Assembly (NCBI RefSeq): GCF_008365315.1
Contig: NZ_CP043506.1
Location: 805,001 to 869,000, forward strand
Reading direction: 5' to 3'
DNA: 64,000 nucleotides
Source: Acetobacter vaccinii
GTDB taxonomy: Bacteria; Pseudomonadota; Alphaproteobacteria; Acetobacterales; Acetobacteraceae
Below are positions 17,565 to 28,081 of this stretch, one piece after another. Below the pieces are notes generated by a model. It searched no databases and had not been told where the DNA came from. It saw nothing but the letters and a program-made list of their open reading frames with translations. Within the stretch, counting starts at the first letter, position 1; the number at the start of each line of letters is the position of its first letter. The translations under genes were made by a program, and so were the position numbers.

Positions 17565-17793
17565 ACCAGTTCCATATCCCGCACAGTATCCGTGCTTGAG
17601 GATACCATTATTTTTCTACAGTTCTCATTGCGCTAATATCACGCTCTCATCCTGACAGTCATCTTCTTTTAAATTATGCCTCTACCCTCGCAACATGCCT
17701 CCCTCCCGGCCTGCGCACGGCAGGCCAAAAGGCAGGTGTCGGGGGCCGATGGCATGATGATGTTTCACGTCAAACACCCTCTTCAGGCCGAAC

Positions 17794-18579
17794 TTACAGA
17801 ACGGACGCGGTAGCCGCCTGATGCTCTGTTGTGCAACGTGCTCCATCGGGTGCCCCGGCCTGCTGCCGGGCAGCCTGTAGCTCCGCGCGGGCCTGCGCCA
17901 TGGCCTGCACAAACCAACTCTGCCCCTGCAAGGCGGCAAACAGACCAGCCCCGTTCATAAAGCCCGCCTGCACATCGCTTTTCCAATGCACCCCGCAGAC
18001 AATCCTGCTTTCACCAAACACACGGCCACGTTCCAGAATGGGCGTGGCCCTGTCGGGCAGCAGGTCAGCCAGAAGGGAGGCCACCAGCCAGCCATACGTG
18101 GTATGGCCCGAGGGATAGGCATAGCTCTGCTCAAGATGCGCCCTGTCAGGCGTGCAAATAGCAGCCTGCCCCCCCACAAACGGACGCAGGCGCTTCCAAT
18201 ACGCTTTTTGCTCCGTCACGCGGGGTTCTATGTCTTTGCCAACGCGCTCGATCAGCGCCACCAGCCTGGGCAGATGCGCCGGGTCCAGGCTAAAACCCGC
18301 AGCGCAGGAAAAATCACGCACCAGATGGTCGGCAGCCAGATTGGCATCGTTCTGAGCCAGAGCCCAGCGCGGGGTTCCCACCTGTGTACGTGTCCGGGCA
18401 AAATCGCGCTCATCGTCCTGCTGCGCCAGAGACCCGGCGGCAGGTGGCGGGGGCAGAAAGACCCTTCCGTCAGGCAAAGGGGCATCGGCCGCATGGGCCA
18501 CACCCCCACAGGCCATGAGAACAACACCCAGAGAAAACACGGTAGCGCGGAGCATTGACCCTGACATTCCTTTTAACAT
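17794..18579 (-). CDS. Class A acid phosphatase (PAP2 superfamily)
   Basis: A 261-residue periplasmic phosphatase with the three-part vanadate-haloperoxidase/PAP2 signature: K125...RP (KAYWKRLRP), PSGH at 156-159, and SR191-192...H198...D202 (ESRIVCGVHWKSD). An N-terminal signal peptide (LRATVFSLGVVLMACGGVAHA) ends near residue 30. This matches non-specific class A acid phosphatases of the PhoN type, which release phosphate from organic monoesters in the periplasm. Several in-frame ATGs (18579, 18567, 18555) could be the start, and none has a well-placed ribosome site. The C-terminal 60 residues are low-complexity Ala/Gln-rich. The gene stands alone. Confidence 0.9.
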   Translation of the reverse strand: MLKGMSGSMLRATVFSLGVVLMACGGVAHAADAPLPDGRVFLPPPPAAGSLAQQDDERDFARTRTQVGTPRWALAQNDANLAADHLVRDFSCAAGFSLDPAHLPRLVALIERVGKDIEPRVTEQKAYWKRLRPFVGGQAAICTPDRAHLEQSYAYPSGHTTYGWLVASLLADLLPDRATPILERGRVFGESRIVCGVHWKSDVQAGFMNGAGLFAALQGQSWFVQAMAQARAELQAARQQAGAPDGARCTTEHQAATASVL

Positions 18580-18759
18580 CCCGGCACAAGAATAAGCAGC
18601 CGACTGTACTGCCGCTTGTTTCCTGTCGGATATGACAGTTCCATAAAATCACACCCCGCAGGGAAGTTGATAATGAGTTGCATGTATTGCGTGACCCATC
18701 ACCCTGCGCATGATATGCATCCGCACCGTCTCTAAACGATCTTTAGCAAAGGATCACCC

Positions 18760-19443
18760 ATGCTCGTCCATATTCCGGGTCTGCTGACCCCGGCGGAACT
18801 GGCCCATTGCCGCCAGACCCTTGAACAGTCGGAATGGGTGGATGGAAAGGTCACGGCGGGCGAGCAGTCGGCCAAGGCAAAATACAACCTGCAAATTCCC
18901 CAGGATTCAGAAGTAAGCCGCTCGCTGTCCGACCTGATCCTGCGCGCTCTGGGCCGTAACCCGACCTTTAACAGCGCAGCCCTGCCCATGCGGGTGTTCC
19001 CGCCCCTGTTCAACCGGTACGATGCTGGTATGGAGTTCCGTGCCCATGTGGACAACGCCATCCGCCCCCTGCCGGGTGCTGGCTTTCGGATCCGCACCGA
19101 TGTGTCCTCCACCCTTTTCCTGAGCGAACCCGAGGAATATGACGGTGGGGAACTGCTCATAGAAGACACCTATGGCACCCAGAGCGTCAAACTCCCGGCG
19201 GGAGATCTGGTGCTATATCCCTCCAGCAGTATCCACAGCGTTGCCCCTGTCACGCGTGGCAGCCGGTGGGCGTCTTTCTTCTGGAGTCAGTCCATGGTCA
19301 AGGACGACACCAACCGGACCCTGCTGTACAATTTTGACCGCTCGATCATTCAGGTCCGTCAGAGCATGTCCGATGACCATCCGGCTGTGCTGGGCCTGAC
19401 CGCCACCTACCACAACCTCATCCGTCAATGGGCTGAACTATAA
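18760..19443 (+). CDS. Fe2+/2-oxoglutarate-dependent PKHD-type hydroxylase (PiuC/YbiX family)
   Basis: A 227-residue prolyl-4-hydroxylase-like dioxygenase. The iron ligands are visible: H96 and D98 in FRAHVDNA, H159 in [10 protein letters not shown], with the 2-oxoglutarate-binding arginine in [11 protein letters not shown]. The start [14 protein letters not shown] is characteristic of the PKHD-type hydroxylase family. AAGGA lies 7 bases upstream of the ATG. In Pseudomonas and others the gene (piuC) is linked to iron uptake and sits by TonB receptors; no receptor is adjacent here. It converges on the HD-GYP gene, 35 bp away. The true substrate is unknown. Confidence 0.92.
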   Translation: MLVHIPGLLTPAELAHCRQTLEQSEWVDGKVTAGEQSAKAKYNLQIPQDSEVSRSLSDLILRALGRNPTFNSAALPMRVFPPLFNRYDAGMEFRAHVDNAIRPLPGAGFRIRTDVSSTLFLSEPEEYDGGELLIEDTYGTQSVKLPAGDLVLYPSSSIHSVAPVTRGSRWASFFWSQSMVKDDTNRTLLYNFDRSIIQVRQSMSDDHPAVLGLTATYHNLIRQWAEL

Positions 19444-19478
19444 CCCCTGCCCCTGCGGCCAGTTTGGTAAAAGCCGTA

Positions 19479-20153
19479 TCAGGGGTTCTCCCACCCAGGC
19501 TTGGCCACAATAATAGGGGGCGCTGCCGCTGTGGCGGGCGTTTCCAGCGCCCCGAGAATGGTCTCAAGATTATCTATGCAGATTCTGGCCAGGTCAGGGT
19601 CAAAATTGGTGCCACATTCCTGCTCCAGCAGCTCACGGATGAAGCTGGTCGTCCACGGAGCCTTGTATTTCCGGCGGGAATGACAGGCGTCAATCGTATC
19701 GGCCAGCGAGATCACACGTGTCATCAACGGGATCTGCTCGCCCTTCAGACCCAGCCCATACCCGTTGCCGTCCCAGCGTTCATGGTGCATCAGCACGGCA
19801 TCCAGCACGTCTTGGGAAAAGTGCTGCCGATAATACTGGATCACGGCAATGCCCAGCAGCGGGTGCTTTTTAATGACTTCCTTTTCCTCCAGCGTCAGAG
19901 CACGCGGAGCATAAAGAATATCAGATGGGATCATGACTTTTCCGGTGTCATGCATCTCGCCCGCAAGCTTGAGCTGCGCACGGTCAAAGCTGTTGATCCC
20001 AGCCAGATCAGCAATAACGCCAGAGAGAATACCAACCCGTTTCCCATGACCGCTATCGATGTTGGAAACCGCGTCGATGAAGCCTTCGATAGGCAGGTCA
20101 AGCGGCGGAAGGTCCCGCCCCTTCCACAGCATGTCTTTTGAAGTGTCAGGCAT
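19479..20153 (-). CDS. HD-GYP-type phosphohydrolase (putative c-di-GMP phosphodiesterase)
   Basis: A 224-residue stand-alone HD domain without a sensory domain. Landmarks follow the HD-GYP pattern: GHGKRV, EMHDTGK (HD at 68-69) and MIPSDIL, KKHPLLG, MHHERWDGNGYG at 123-133, SLADTIDA and a final FDPDL. The signature tripeptide is GYG rather than GYP. HD-GYP enzymes hydrolyse c-di-GMP to pGpG or GMP with bound iron or manganese; the substitution may change specificity but metal ligands look intact. It completes a set of four c-di-GMP-type proteins in this region. Start at the ATG at 20153; no strong ribosome site. Confidence 0.85.
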   Translation of the reverse strand: MPDTSKDMLWKGRDLPPLDLPIEGFIDAVSNIDSGHGKRVGILSGVIADLAGINSFDRAQLKLAGEMHDTGKVMIPSDILYAPRALTLEEKEVIKKHPLLGIAVIQYYRQHFSQDVLDAVLMHHERWDGNGYGLGLKGEQIPLMTRVISLADTIDACHSRRKYKAPWTTSFIRELLEQECGTNFDPDLARICIDNLETILGALETPATAAAPPIIVAKPGWENP

Positions 20154-20539
20154 AAATCGCGTCTCAGGAATAATTTTCTGGTTTTGAAACAGGTTTTTCA
20201 GAATGCAAACGCGCCCGCAACATTCGCGTCCTTGTCAAAACCTGCACTCCGCTCTGCAAGGCCATGCAGCCATCCGCTCAGCCGCAGAGGATGAGTATCG
20301 GTTATACAATCATGTCCCCTGTCTCGCAACCAAAGCCCTGACCCAATGGCAAAAAGCACCCGCACACACGGTCTGCCCGAGGCCTCCATACCCTCCTGCC
20401 ATGCCCCTGGCCCATGGGCTCAAGACCAGTCCGTGAGGCTTTCCGCTTGAGAAGCAACCGGCATCACCGTAATATGCCTCGTTCTGACGCGCTGGCATGT
20501 TGCCAGCAAGCCATGCAATGCTCAAAAAGGTGCCTGTGA
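20154..20539. other. Divergent intergenic region upstream of HD-GYP gene and gcrA
   Basis: This 386-bp region must contain promoters for both flanking genes. A 77-codon plus-strand frame at 20203-20436 has no ribosome site or recognisable product. I could not identify a GcrA/CcrM-type control element with confidence. Confidence 0.35.
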
Positions 20540-21148
20540 ATGGAGTGGACCGAAGAAATAATCGCCCAGTTGAAAGACTTATGGGCTGAGGGTCTTTCGA
20601 CGGCGGAAATCGGTCGACGTCTCTCCATCACCAAAAATGCTGTTGTTGGCAAGGCGCACCGACTGGGGCTACCCGCCCGCCCGTCTCCCATCCGGCGTGA
20701 CGGCAAGGCCAAACCCGCGGTCGCGGACAAGGCCCCCAGCCCGACGACGGTGGACGCCGCACAACCGCAAACCCCGGCAGCCCCCCCGGTCGTAGCCGTT
20801 GCCCAGCCTGGCACGCCCCCTGCTGCCGTGGTGGCCGCGGTCACCCCTGCCATCACGCCCAAGGCAGAAGCGACCCCCGAACCGGTGGTGGACGACAAAC
20901 TTGTCCGCAAGGAAAAAATTGTCGCAAGCCCCCGGCCTGCCCCCAAGAGCAAGGCTACCTTCAGCACCATTTCCGACCCGGAACCCCAAAAGCGGCGTGG
21001 CCCGTCCTGCTGCTGGCCGATTGGCGACCCCGGCACACCGGGCTTTCATTTTTGTGGTGCGCAGCCCCTGCCCGGCAAACCCTATTGCGAGGAACACGCC
21101 CAGATCGCCTATGTGCGCCTGCGCGACCGCCGCGACACCATGGCCTGA
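20540..21148 (+). CDS. gcrA: GcrA cell cycle regulator family protein
   Basis: A 202-residue GcrA protein. The N-terminal 45 residues are the conserved DNA-binding helix-turn-helix (MEWTEEIIAQLKDLWAEGLS, then AEIGRRL and KNAVVGKAHRLGL). A long Ala/Pro-rich linker follows (about 50-150). The C-terminal sigma-factor-interacting part has the cysteine/histidine cluster SCCWPIGDPGTPGFHFCG...YCEEH. In Caulobacter GcrA binds sigma-70 and activates promoters carrying CcrM-methylated GANTC sites during S phase. Its presence supports an alphaproteobacterium. It stands alone, with a bidirectional terminator downstream. Confidence 0.95.
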   Translation: MEWTEEIIAQLKDLWAEGLSTAEIGRRLSITKNAVVGKAHRLGLPARPSPIRRDGKAKPAVADKAPSPTTVDAAQPQTPAAPPVVAVAQPGTPPAAVVAAVTPAITPKAEATPEPVVDDKLVRKEKIVASPRPAPKSKATFSTISDPEPQKRRGPSCCWPIGDPGTPGFHFCGAQPLPGKPYCEEHAQIAYVRLRDRRDTMA

Positions 21149-21281
21149 AAGAGTGTTTAAAGGAGTGTCCGAAAAACACTCTGAAAATTCAAAAAGTTTT
21201 TAAGAAAACTTTTATAGGGATTGAAAGGCTGTTTTACCGCAGCCTTTGCCCCCTTCCAGCCCATGCCAAGGCTTCCACACC

Positions 21282-21343
21282 AAAAAGCCCCGGCCCCGAC
21301 CGACACGCCATAAGGCGCTGCCAATCGGGACCGGGGCTTTTTT
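21282..21343. terminator. Bidirectional terminator between gcrA and the bactofilin gene
   Basis: A strong inverted repeat: AAAAAGCCCCGGCCCCGA paired with TCGGGACCGGGGCTTTTTT around a central loop. A/T tracts on both sides make it functional for both convergent genes. Confidence 0.9.
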
Positions 21344-21367
21344 CATACCCTCAGGCGTTGCCCCGCA

Positions 21368-22018
21368 TTACGCAGTCGGGCTTGGCCCTTCCACCGCAGC
21401 AGGGGCTACTGGAGCAGAAGCCGCAGACGGTGTGGGTTCGGGCTTGCTCTCACCCAGCATTTCCAACTGGCCGGTAATCTGGCCCCCATCATCCACCTTG
21501 AGGCGATGACATGCGGCCTTGCCCATCAGGCGGCCAGTGCCACGCACGCTCAGGCTGCCACGCGCCAGCAGCGAACCATCGACCGTGCCTGCAATTTCGG
21601 CATTCTCGACTTCAACACTGCCACGGAACAGGCCACCGGGCATAACCACCAGCTCTTTGGCGCGGATCATGTCTGATTCCACGGTGCCTTCCACCACAAG
21701 GCGTTCAGCATCCTGCACCGTGCCCTGCACACTAATGCCATGGCCGACAACCAGAGTGCGCTGCTCGGGCGCTTCCCGGCGGCCAGGAATCTGCTGGGGC
21801 AGGCCGCGCGCAGCACCAGGCATGGGCGGAATGCCAGCACCGGAAGGAAGGGGAGAGCCTGGAGGCATTGGCGGACGACCCATGGTCGGAGTTTCCTTTA
21901 CTGTGTCAGGGTTGAGTGTGGGTTTTGAAACACCGCCTGTAACTGCGGGAACAGGCTGGCTGGCAGGACTTGCCTGCTCTGGTGCCTTTTTGTCTTCAGG
22001 TTTGCGTCTTCTGAACAA
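21368..22018 (-). CDS. Bactofilin (polymer-forming cytoskeletal protein)
   Basis: A 216-residue protein whose central part (about 90-195) is the bactofilin beta-helix: TLVVGHGISVQGTVQDAERL, VVEGTVESDMIRAKELVV, GGLFRGSVEVENAEIAGTVDG, with short regular repeats. Bactofilins form filaments next to the membrane and place cell-wall or polysaccharide enzymes. The N-terminus begins LFRRRKPEDKK from a TTG at 22018 preceded by GGGGGGA; an in-frame TTG at 22120 would add 34 unlikely residues, so the start is uncertain. The N-terminal 80 and C-terminal 30 residues are Pro/Ala-rich and disordered, as usual in this family. Confidence 0.85.
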   Translation of the reverse strand: MFRRRKPEDKKAPEQASPASQPVPAVTGGVSKPTLNPDTVKETPTMGRPPMPPGSPLPSGAGIPPMPGAARGLPQQIPGRREAPEQRTLVVGHGISVQGTVQDAERLVVEGTVESDMIRAKELVVMPGGLFRGSVEVENAEIAGTVDGSLLARGSLSVRGTGRLMGKAACHRLKVDDGGQITGQLEMLGESKPEPTPSAASAPVAPAAVEGPSPTA

Positions 22019-22242
22019 GAATTTCCCCCCGCCGTTCTGGCTCGCCTGGCGTTGAGGCTGCAGCCTCACATCGGACAGACTACCCCCGGTCTGTAACCGA
22101 AATCGAGGCAGCCGCCGCAATTTTTATACGATCCGCCGCATTCACGGCAAAGGCGCTATACGTCACAGAGTTGCCCTTTTTATGGCAGCGCGCTAGCCAA
22201 ATATCCCGACAGATCATTTTTTCAGGAAAATCTTTTAACGTC

Positions 22243-23241
22243 ATGACAGACTTGGACACAAAATACGACATTCTGGGCATTGGCAATGCCATTACCGATA
22301 TTCTCGCCAAGGTGGAGCCGTCCTTTCTGGAGCAGCAGGGTCTGACACCGGGCAGCATGACGCTGGTTGATGCCAACCGTGCCAGCGCGCTGGAAGCCGC
22401 ATTGACGCCTGAACACATTATGGGTGGCGGGTCGGTTGCCAACACCTGTGTTGTGGCCGCACAGTTTGGCGCGCGCGTCGCGTATCTGGGCAAGGTGGCA
22501 CGGGATGATGCCGGGCAGAAATTTGCCCATGACATGCAAAGCAACGGCGTTGCCTTTCCATCCCAGCCGCTGAACACACAGCTTTTTGATAACCTGCCCA
22601 CAGCCCGCTGCATTGTCATGATCACTCCCGACGGTCAGCGGACAATGGCCACCTATCTGGGCGCATGCAGTTGCTTTACCCCGGATGATGTCCTGTCTGA
22701 CGCCATTGCGGCATCAAGCATTGTCTATCTTGAAGGCTATCTGTTTGACCCCCCGCACGCTCAGGAAGCATTCCGCCGTGCGGCCTCCATCGCCCACAAG
22801 AATGGCCGTCAGGTGGCACTGTCCCTGTCCGACCCGTTCTGCGTCGGCCGCCACCGGGCTGCATTCCTTGATCTGGTCAAAGGGCACATCGACATCCTGT
22901 TCGCCAACGAGGATGAAATCTGCGCCCTGTACGAAACCGAAAACTTTGATGAAGCCGCCCAGCGCACCGCGCAGGACACCACCTTCGCCGCACTGACACG
23001 TTCTGCCTTGGGCAGCGTGATCGTGCATGATGGCCAGTTGACCAAGGTTGCGCCCATTCCCACACAGGTCGTGGACAGCACAGGTGCGGGCGATGCGTAC
23101 GCCGCAGGCTTTATGGCCGGGCTGACATCAGGCCGCACGCTGCCGGAATGTGGCCGTCTGGCCTCCATGGCCGCGTCGGAAATCATTTCCCACTACGGTG
23201 CACGGCCTCTGTCCAACCTCTGGCAGGAAATGGGCTTCTAA
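22243..23241 (+). CDS. PfkB-family carbohydrate kinase, adenosine kinase-like
   Basis: A 332-residue ribokinase/PfkB-family kinase. YDILGIGNAITDI opens the fold, GGGSVANT binds the sugar/nucleoside, and the catalytic anion-hole motif is DSTGAGDAYAAGF near residue 285. The overall pattern resembles bacterial adenosine kinases (ATP + adenosine to ADP + AMP), common in alphaproteobacteria. The ATG at 22243 matches the usual family start, though AGGA is 15 bases away; an ATG at 22171 would add 24 unrelated residues. It is followed by a strong terminator. The substrate is inferred; another nucleoside or sugar is possible. Confidence 0.88.
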   Translation: MTDLDTKYDILGIGNAITDILAKVEPSFLEQQGLTPGSMTLVDANRASALEAALTPEHIMGGGSVANTCVVAAQFGARVAYLGKVARDDAGQKFAHDMQSNGVAFPSQPLNTQLFDNLPTARCIVMITPDGQRTMATYLGACSCFTPDDVLSDAIAASSIVYLEGYLFDPPHAQEAFRRAASIAHKNGRQVALSLSDPFCVGRHRAAFLDLVKGHIDILFANEDEICALYETENFDEAAQRTAQDTTFAALTRSALGSVIVHDGQLTKVAPIPTQVVDSTGAGDAYAAGFMAGLTSGRTLPECGRLASMAASEIISHYGARPLSNLWQEMGF

Positions 23242-23252
23242 GAAACGCTAGG

Positions 23253-23285
23253 ATGTCGCCTTTTTGATAAAAGGCGACATTTCTT
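23253..23285 (+). terminator. Terminator after the PfkB kinase gene
   Basis: A perfect 12-bp stem, ATGTCGCCTTTT and AAAAGGCGACAT with a TGAT loop, followed by TTCTT, 12 bases after the stop. Confidence 0.85.
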
Positions 23286-23361
23286 AAAGTGTTTTAGATT
23301 TTACAGGGCATTTCCAAACCCAATGTTTGAAATACCCTGATAAAAATCGCCTGTAGAGAGA

Positions 23362-24576
23362 TCAGCCTACCTCTTGCTCGGCGGTCTCTCCTACGGGCAG
23401 GCTGACAACACGGCCATCACGCACCACCAGTGCAACCCGCCCATCACGCAGAGCCACGGCCGCATTACCAAAAACCCGAGCGCGCCACCCTGTCAGCACG
23501 GCACCTGCCTGTGACGGATCAATGGCCAAGGCTTCCAGATCATCCTGCGATGCCACAAGTTTGGGAGCCACATCATGCTCCTCACAACAGGCCGCCAGCA
23601 GCACCTTGAACATGGCCACCAGAGATGATGAGGCCTTTGGCCCGTCCTTGCCACGCCCCTTGGGCAGACGAGGTAATTGAGAATCCGGCAAAGCCTGTGC
23701 CTGACGCACAGCGTCCAGCAATGCCTGACCTGTCCGCCCTTCCGCCAGACCACGGGTTACACCCCGCACCCGCGCCAAGGCCTCCAGCGTTGTGGGCACG
23801 GTTGCCGCAATTTCCAGCAGGCTTTCATCCCGGATCAGGCGTTGGCGCGGCACATCCAACCGCTGGGCCTCGCGCTCACGCAGGGCCGCAACAGCGCGCA
23901 GAATACCAAGCATCCGCCTGTTACCCGTGCGGGCACGCAGGCGCTCCCACTGGCGCTCCGGATCAGGCAGGAAGGTCGAGGGCTCTTCCAGTTCCGCCAT
24001 TTCGGCAGCCACCCACTCCAGCCGACCGTCCTGCTCCAGCTTTCTGGCCAGTTTTTCGTACACAACCCGCAGCCACGTCACATCCCCCGCTGCGTAGGTA
24101 AGCTGTGCTTCTGACAAAGGCCGGACAGACCAGTCCGTAAAGCGGTGGCTTTTATCAATGCTCGACCCCGTCAGCGACCCAACAAGGCTGTCATAACCGA
24201 CCTGATCACCAAAGCCTGCCACCATGGCGGCAACCTGCGTATCAAAAACAGGTGTCGGCAGCGCGTCAAACAGGTGCAGGAAAATTTCCAGATCCTGCCG
24301 GGCGGCATGGAAAACCTTAAGCACCCCGGCATCCGCCATCAGGGCTGCAAGCGGTGCCAGATCAAGCCCTTCGGCCTGGGCGTCAATCAGGATGACATCC
24401 TTCTCGCCCCCGATCTGGACAAGGCACAGTTCGGGCCAATAGGTCCGCTCCCGCATGAACTCGGTATCAACCGTGACATAACGCTCCTGATGAAGGGGAG
24501 CGAGCGCTTCTTCCAGGTCCTGAGTGGAGACAACAAGACGCGGAGCGGGGAAAACAGGGGAGGATGATCTGGCCAT
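23362..24576 (-). CDS. rnd: Ribonuclease D
   Basis: A 404-residue 3'-5' exoribonuclease of the DEDD family that trims tRNA and other structured RNA 3' ends. Exo I has D37 and E39 (TVDTEFMRERTYW), Exo II is within the QVAAMVAGFGDQVGYDSLV region, and Exo III is YAAGDVTWL (YxxxD). A C-terminal HRDC domain (about 215-300, REREAQRLDVPRQRLIRDE) binds nucleic acid. The ATG at 24576 (MARSSS) was chosen because the family begins there; a longer frame to 24669 adds 31 unrelated residues. Divergent from queF with 124 bp between. Confidence 0.93.
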   Translation of the reverse strand: MARSSSPVFPAPRLVVSTQDLEEALAPLHQERYVTVDTEFMRERTYWPELCLVQIGGEKDVILIDAQAEGLDLAPLAALMADAGVLKVFHAARQDLEIFLHLFDALPTPVFDTQVAAMVAGFGDQVGYDSLVGSLTGSSIDKSHRFTDWSVRPLSEAQLTYAAGDVTWLRVVYEKLARKLEQDGRLEWVAAEMAELEEPSTFLPDPERQWERLRARTGNRRMLGILRAVAALREREAQRLDVPRQRLIRDESLLEIAATVPTTLEALARVRGVTRGLAEGRTGQALLDAVRQAQALPDSQLPRLPKGRGKDGPKASSSLVAMFKVLLAACCEEHDVAPKLVASQDDLEALAIDPSQAGAVLTGWRARVFGNAAVALRDGRVALVVRDGRVVSLPVGETAEQEVG

Positions 24577-24700
24577 GCCCCTACATACACCACGCCAGAC
24601 AGGAGCGACAACAGCCCCACACCCAGGGGCAGCCGTGAAACTTGACAGAATCCCCACATGCCGGAACACCTGAGCCAGAAGTAGTCAGGAGGCATGACAC

Positions 24701-25171
24701 ATGACCAGACCAGATGATGGCAGCACAAGCCTGACCCAGCTTGGCCGCCAGGTTGCCCAGCCCGCAAACCCGGAAGACGCAACCCTAGAACGGGTGCCCA
24801 GCCCCTATCAGGGCAGGCTGTATATGGTGCGCTTTACCGCTCCGGAATTTACATCGCTCTGCCCGATTACGGGGCAGCCCGACTTTGCCCATATCGTGAT
24901 TGACTATGTGCCCGGCGAATGGATTGTCGAAAGCAAGTCGCTCAAGCTCTATCTGACGAGCTTTCGTAACCACGGCTCATTCCACGAGGCCTGCTCCCTA
25001 CAGATTGCGACAACTCTGGTCGATCTGCTCTCCCCCGTATGGTTGCGGATCGGGGCTTACTGGTACCCACGCGGTGGCATGCCGATTGATGTCTTCTGGC
25101 AGACCGATGAACCCCCCAAAGGGGTCTGGATTGCTGACCAGAACGTACCCAACTACCGGGGCCGCGGTTAG
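24701..25171 (+). CDS. queF: NADPH-dependent 7-cyano-7-deazaguanine (preQ0) reductase
   Basis: A 156-residue unimodular QueF. It reduces preQ0 to preQ1 in queuosine biosynthesis. The nucleophilic cysteine C54 lies in [14 protein letters not shown] with general acid D61; the family motif ESKSLKLY is at 78-84 and the substrate-binding H95-E96 in FHEAC. Length is as expected for the short type. GGAGG sits 8 bases before the ATG. No other queuosine gene is adjacent. It converges on the atp operon through a shared terminator. Confidence 0.96.
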   Translation: MTRPDDGSTSLTQLGRQVAQPANPEDATLERVPSPYQGRLYMVRFTAPEFTSLCPITGQPDFAHIVIDYVPGEWIVESKSLKLYLTSFRNHGSFHEACSLQIATTLVDLLSPVWLRIGAYWYPRGGMPIDVFWQTDEPPKGVWIADQNVPNYRGRG

Positions 25172-25180
25172 GCCGACACA

Positions 25181-25210
25181 AAAAAAGCCACCCCTTGGGG
25201 TGGCTTTTTT
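25181..25210. terminator. Bidirectional terminator between queF and atpC
   Basis: A perfect hairpin, AAAAAAGCCACCCC / GGGGTGGCTTTTTT with a 2-base centre, flanked by A and T tracts, serving both convergent transcription units. Confidence 0.92.
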
Positions 25211-25233
25211 CTACGCAGTTCTATCAGCAGACT

Positions 25234-25644
25234 TCAGAGAGTACCTGTACCTGCCTCAATTTCCGCCCGCACGGCCAGAATCTGGTCCTGCAGAACACCC
25301 AGGCGGGTGGTATCTGTCTTGTCAGCCTTGTCCCATGCTTCGGACAGAGCTTCGAGCTGGGCTGTCGCATTATCAATGGAAATATCGCTGACAGGCACAG
25401 CCCTGTCGGCCAGAACAGTGCACCGATCGGGCGTGATGTCAGCAAAGCCGCCACCCACAAAATACCGATCGGTTACTGTCTCACCCTCATAAAGGGCAAC
25501 AACACCACCACGGAGCAGCAGCATCATGGGCGCGTGTTCCGGCATGGCGGCGATATCACCTTCCATACCGGGCAGAACGGCCATGTCTACCTGACGCGAT
25601 ACCAGAACCTTTTCAGGGCTGATGATCTCAATCTGGACCGGCAT
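25234..25644 (-). CDS. atpC: ATP synthase F1 epsilon subunit
   Basis: A 136-residue epsilon subunit of the F1 central stalk, which couples rotation and inhibits ATP hydrolysis. The N-terminal beta-sandwich is typical (MPVQIEIISPEKVLVS, LPGMEGDIAAMPEHAPMM), with the C-terminal helical part LEALSEAWDKADK. It ends the atpHAGDC operon, 28 bp after atpD, and is followed by a strong terminator. Confidence 0.96.
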   Translation of the reverse strand: MPVQIEIISPEKVLVSRQVDMAVLPGMEGDIAAMPEHAPMMLLLRGGVVALYEGETVTDRYFVGGGFADITPDRCTVLADRAVPVSDISIDNATAQLEALSEAWDKADKTDTTRLGVLQDQILAVRAEIEAGTGTL

Positions 25645-25672
25645 GAATGATGCTCCTTCCAGAAGCCGGCTG

Positions 25673-28065
<2,393 letters not shown>

Positions 28066-28081
28066 GGACGCTTCTGCCCTC

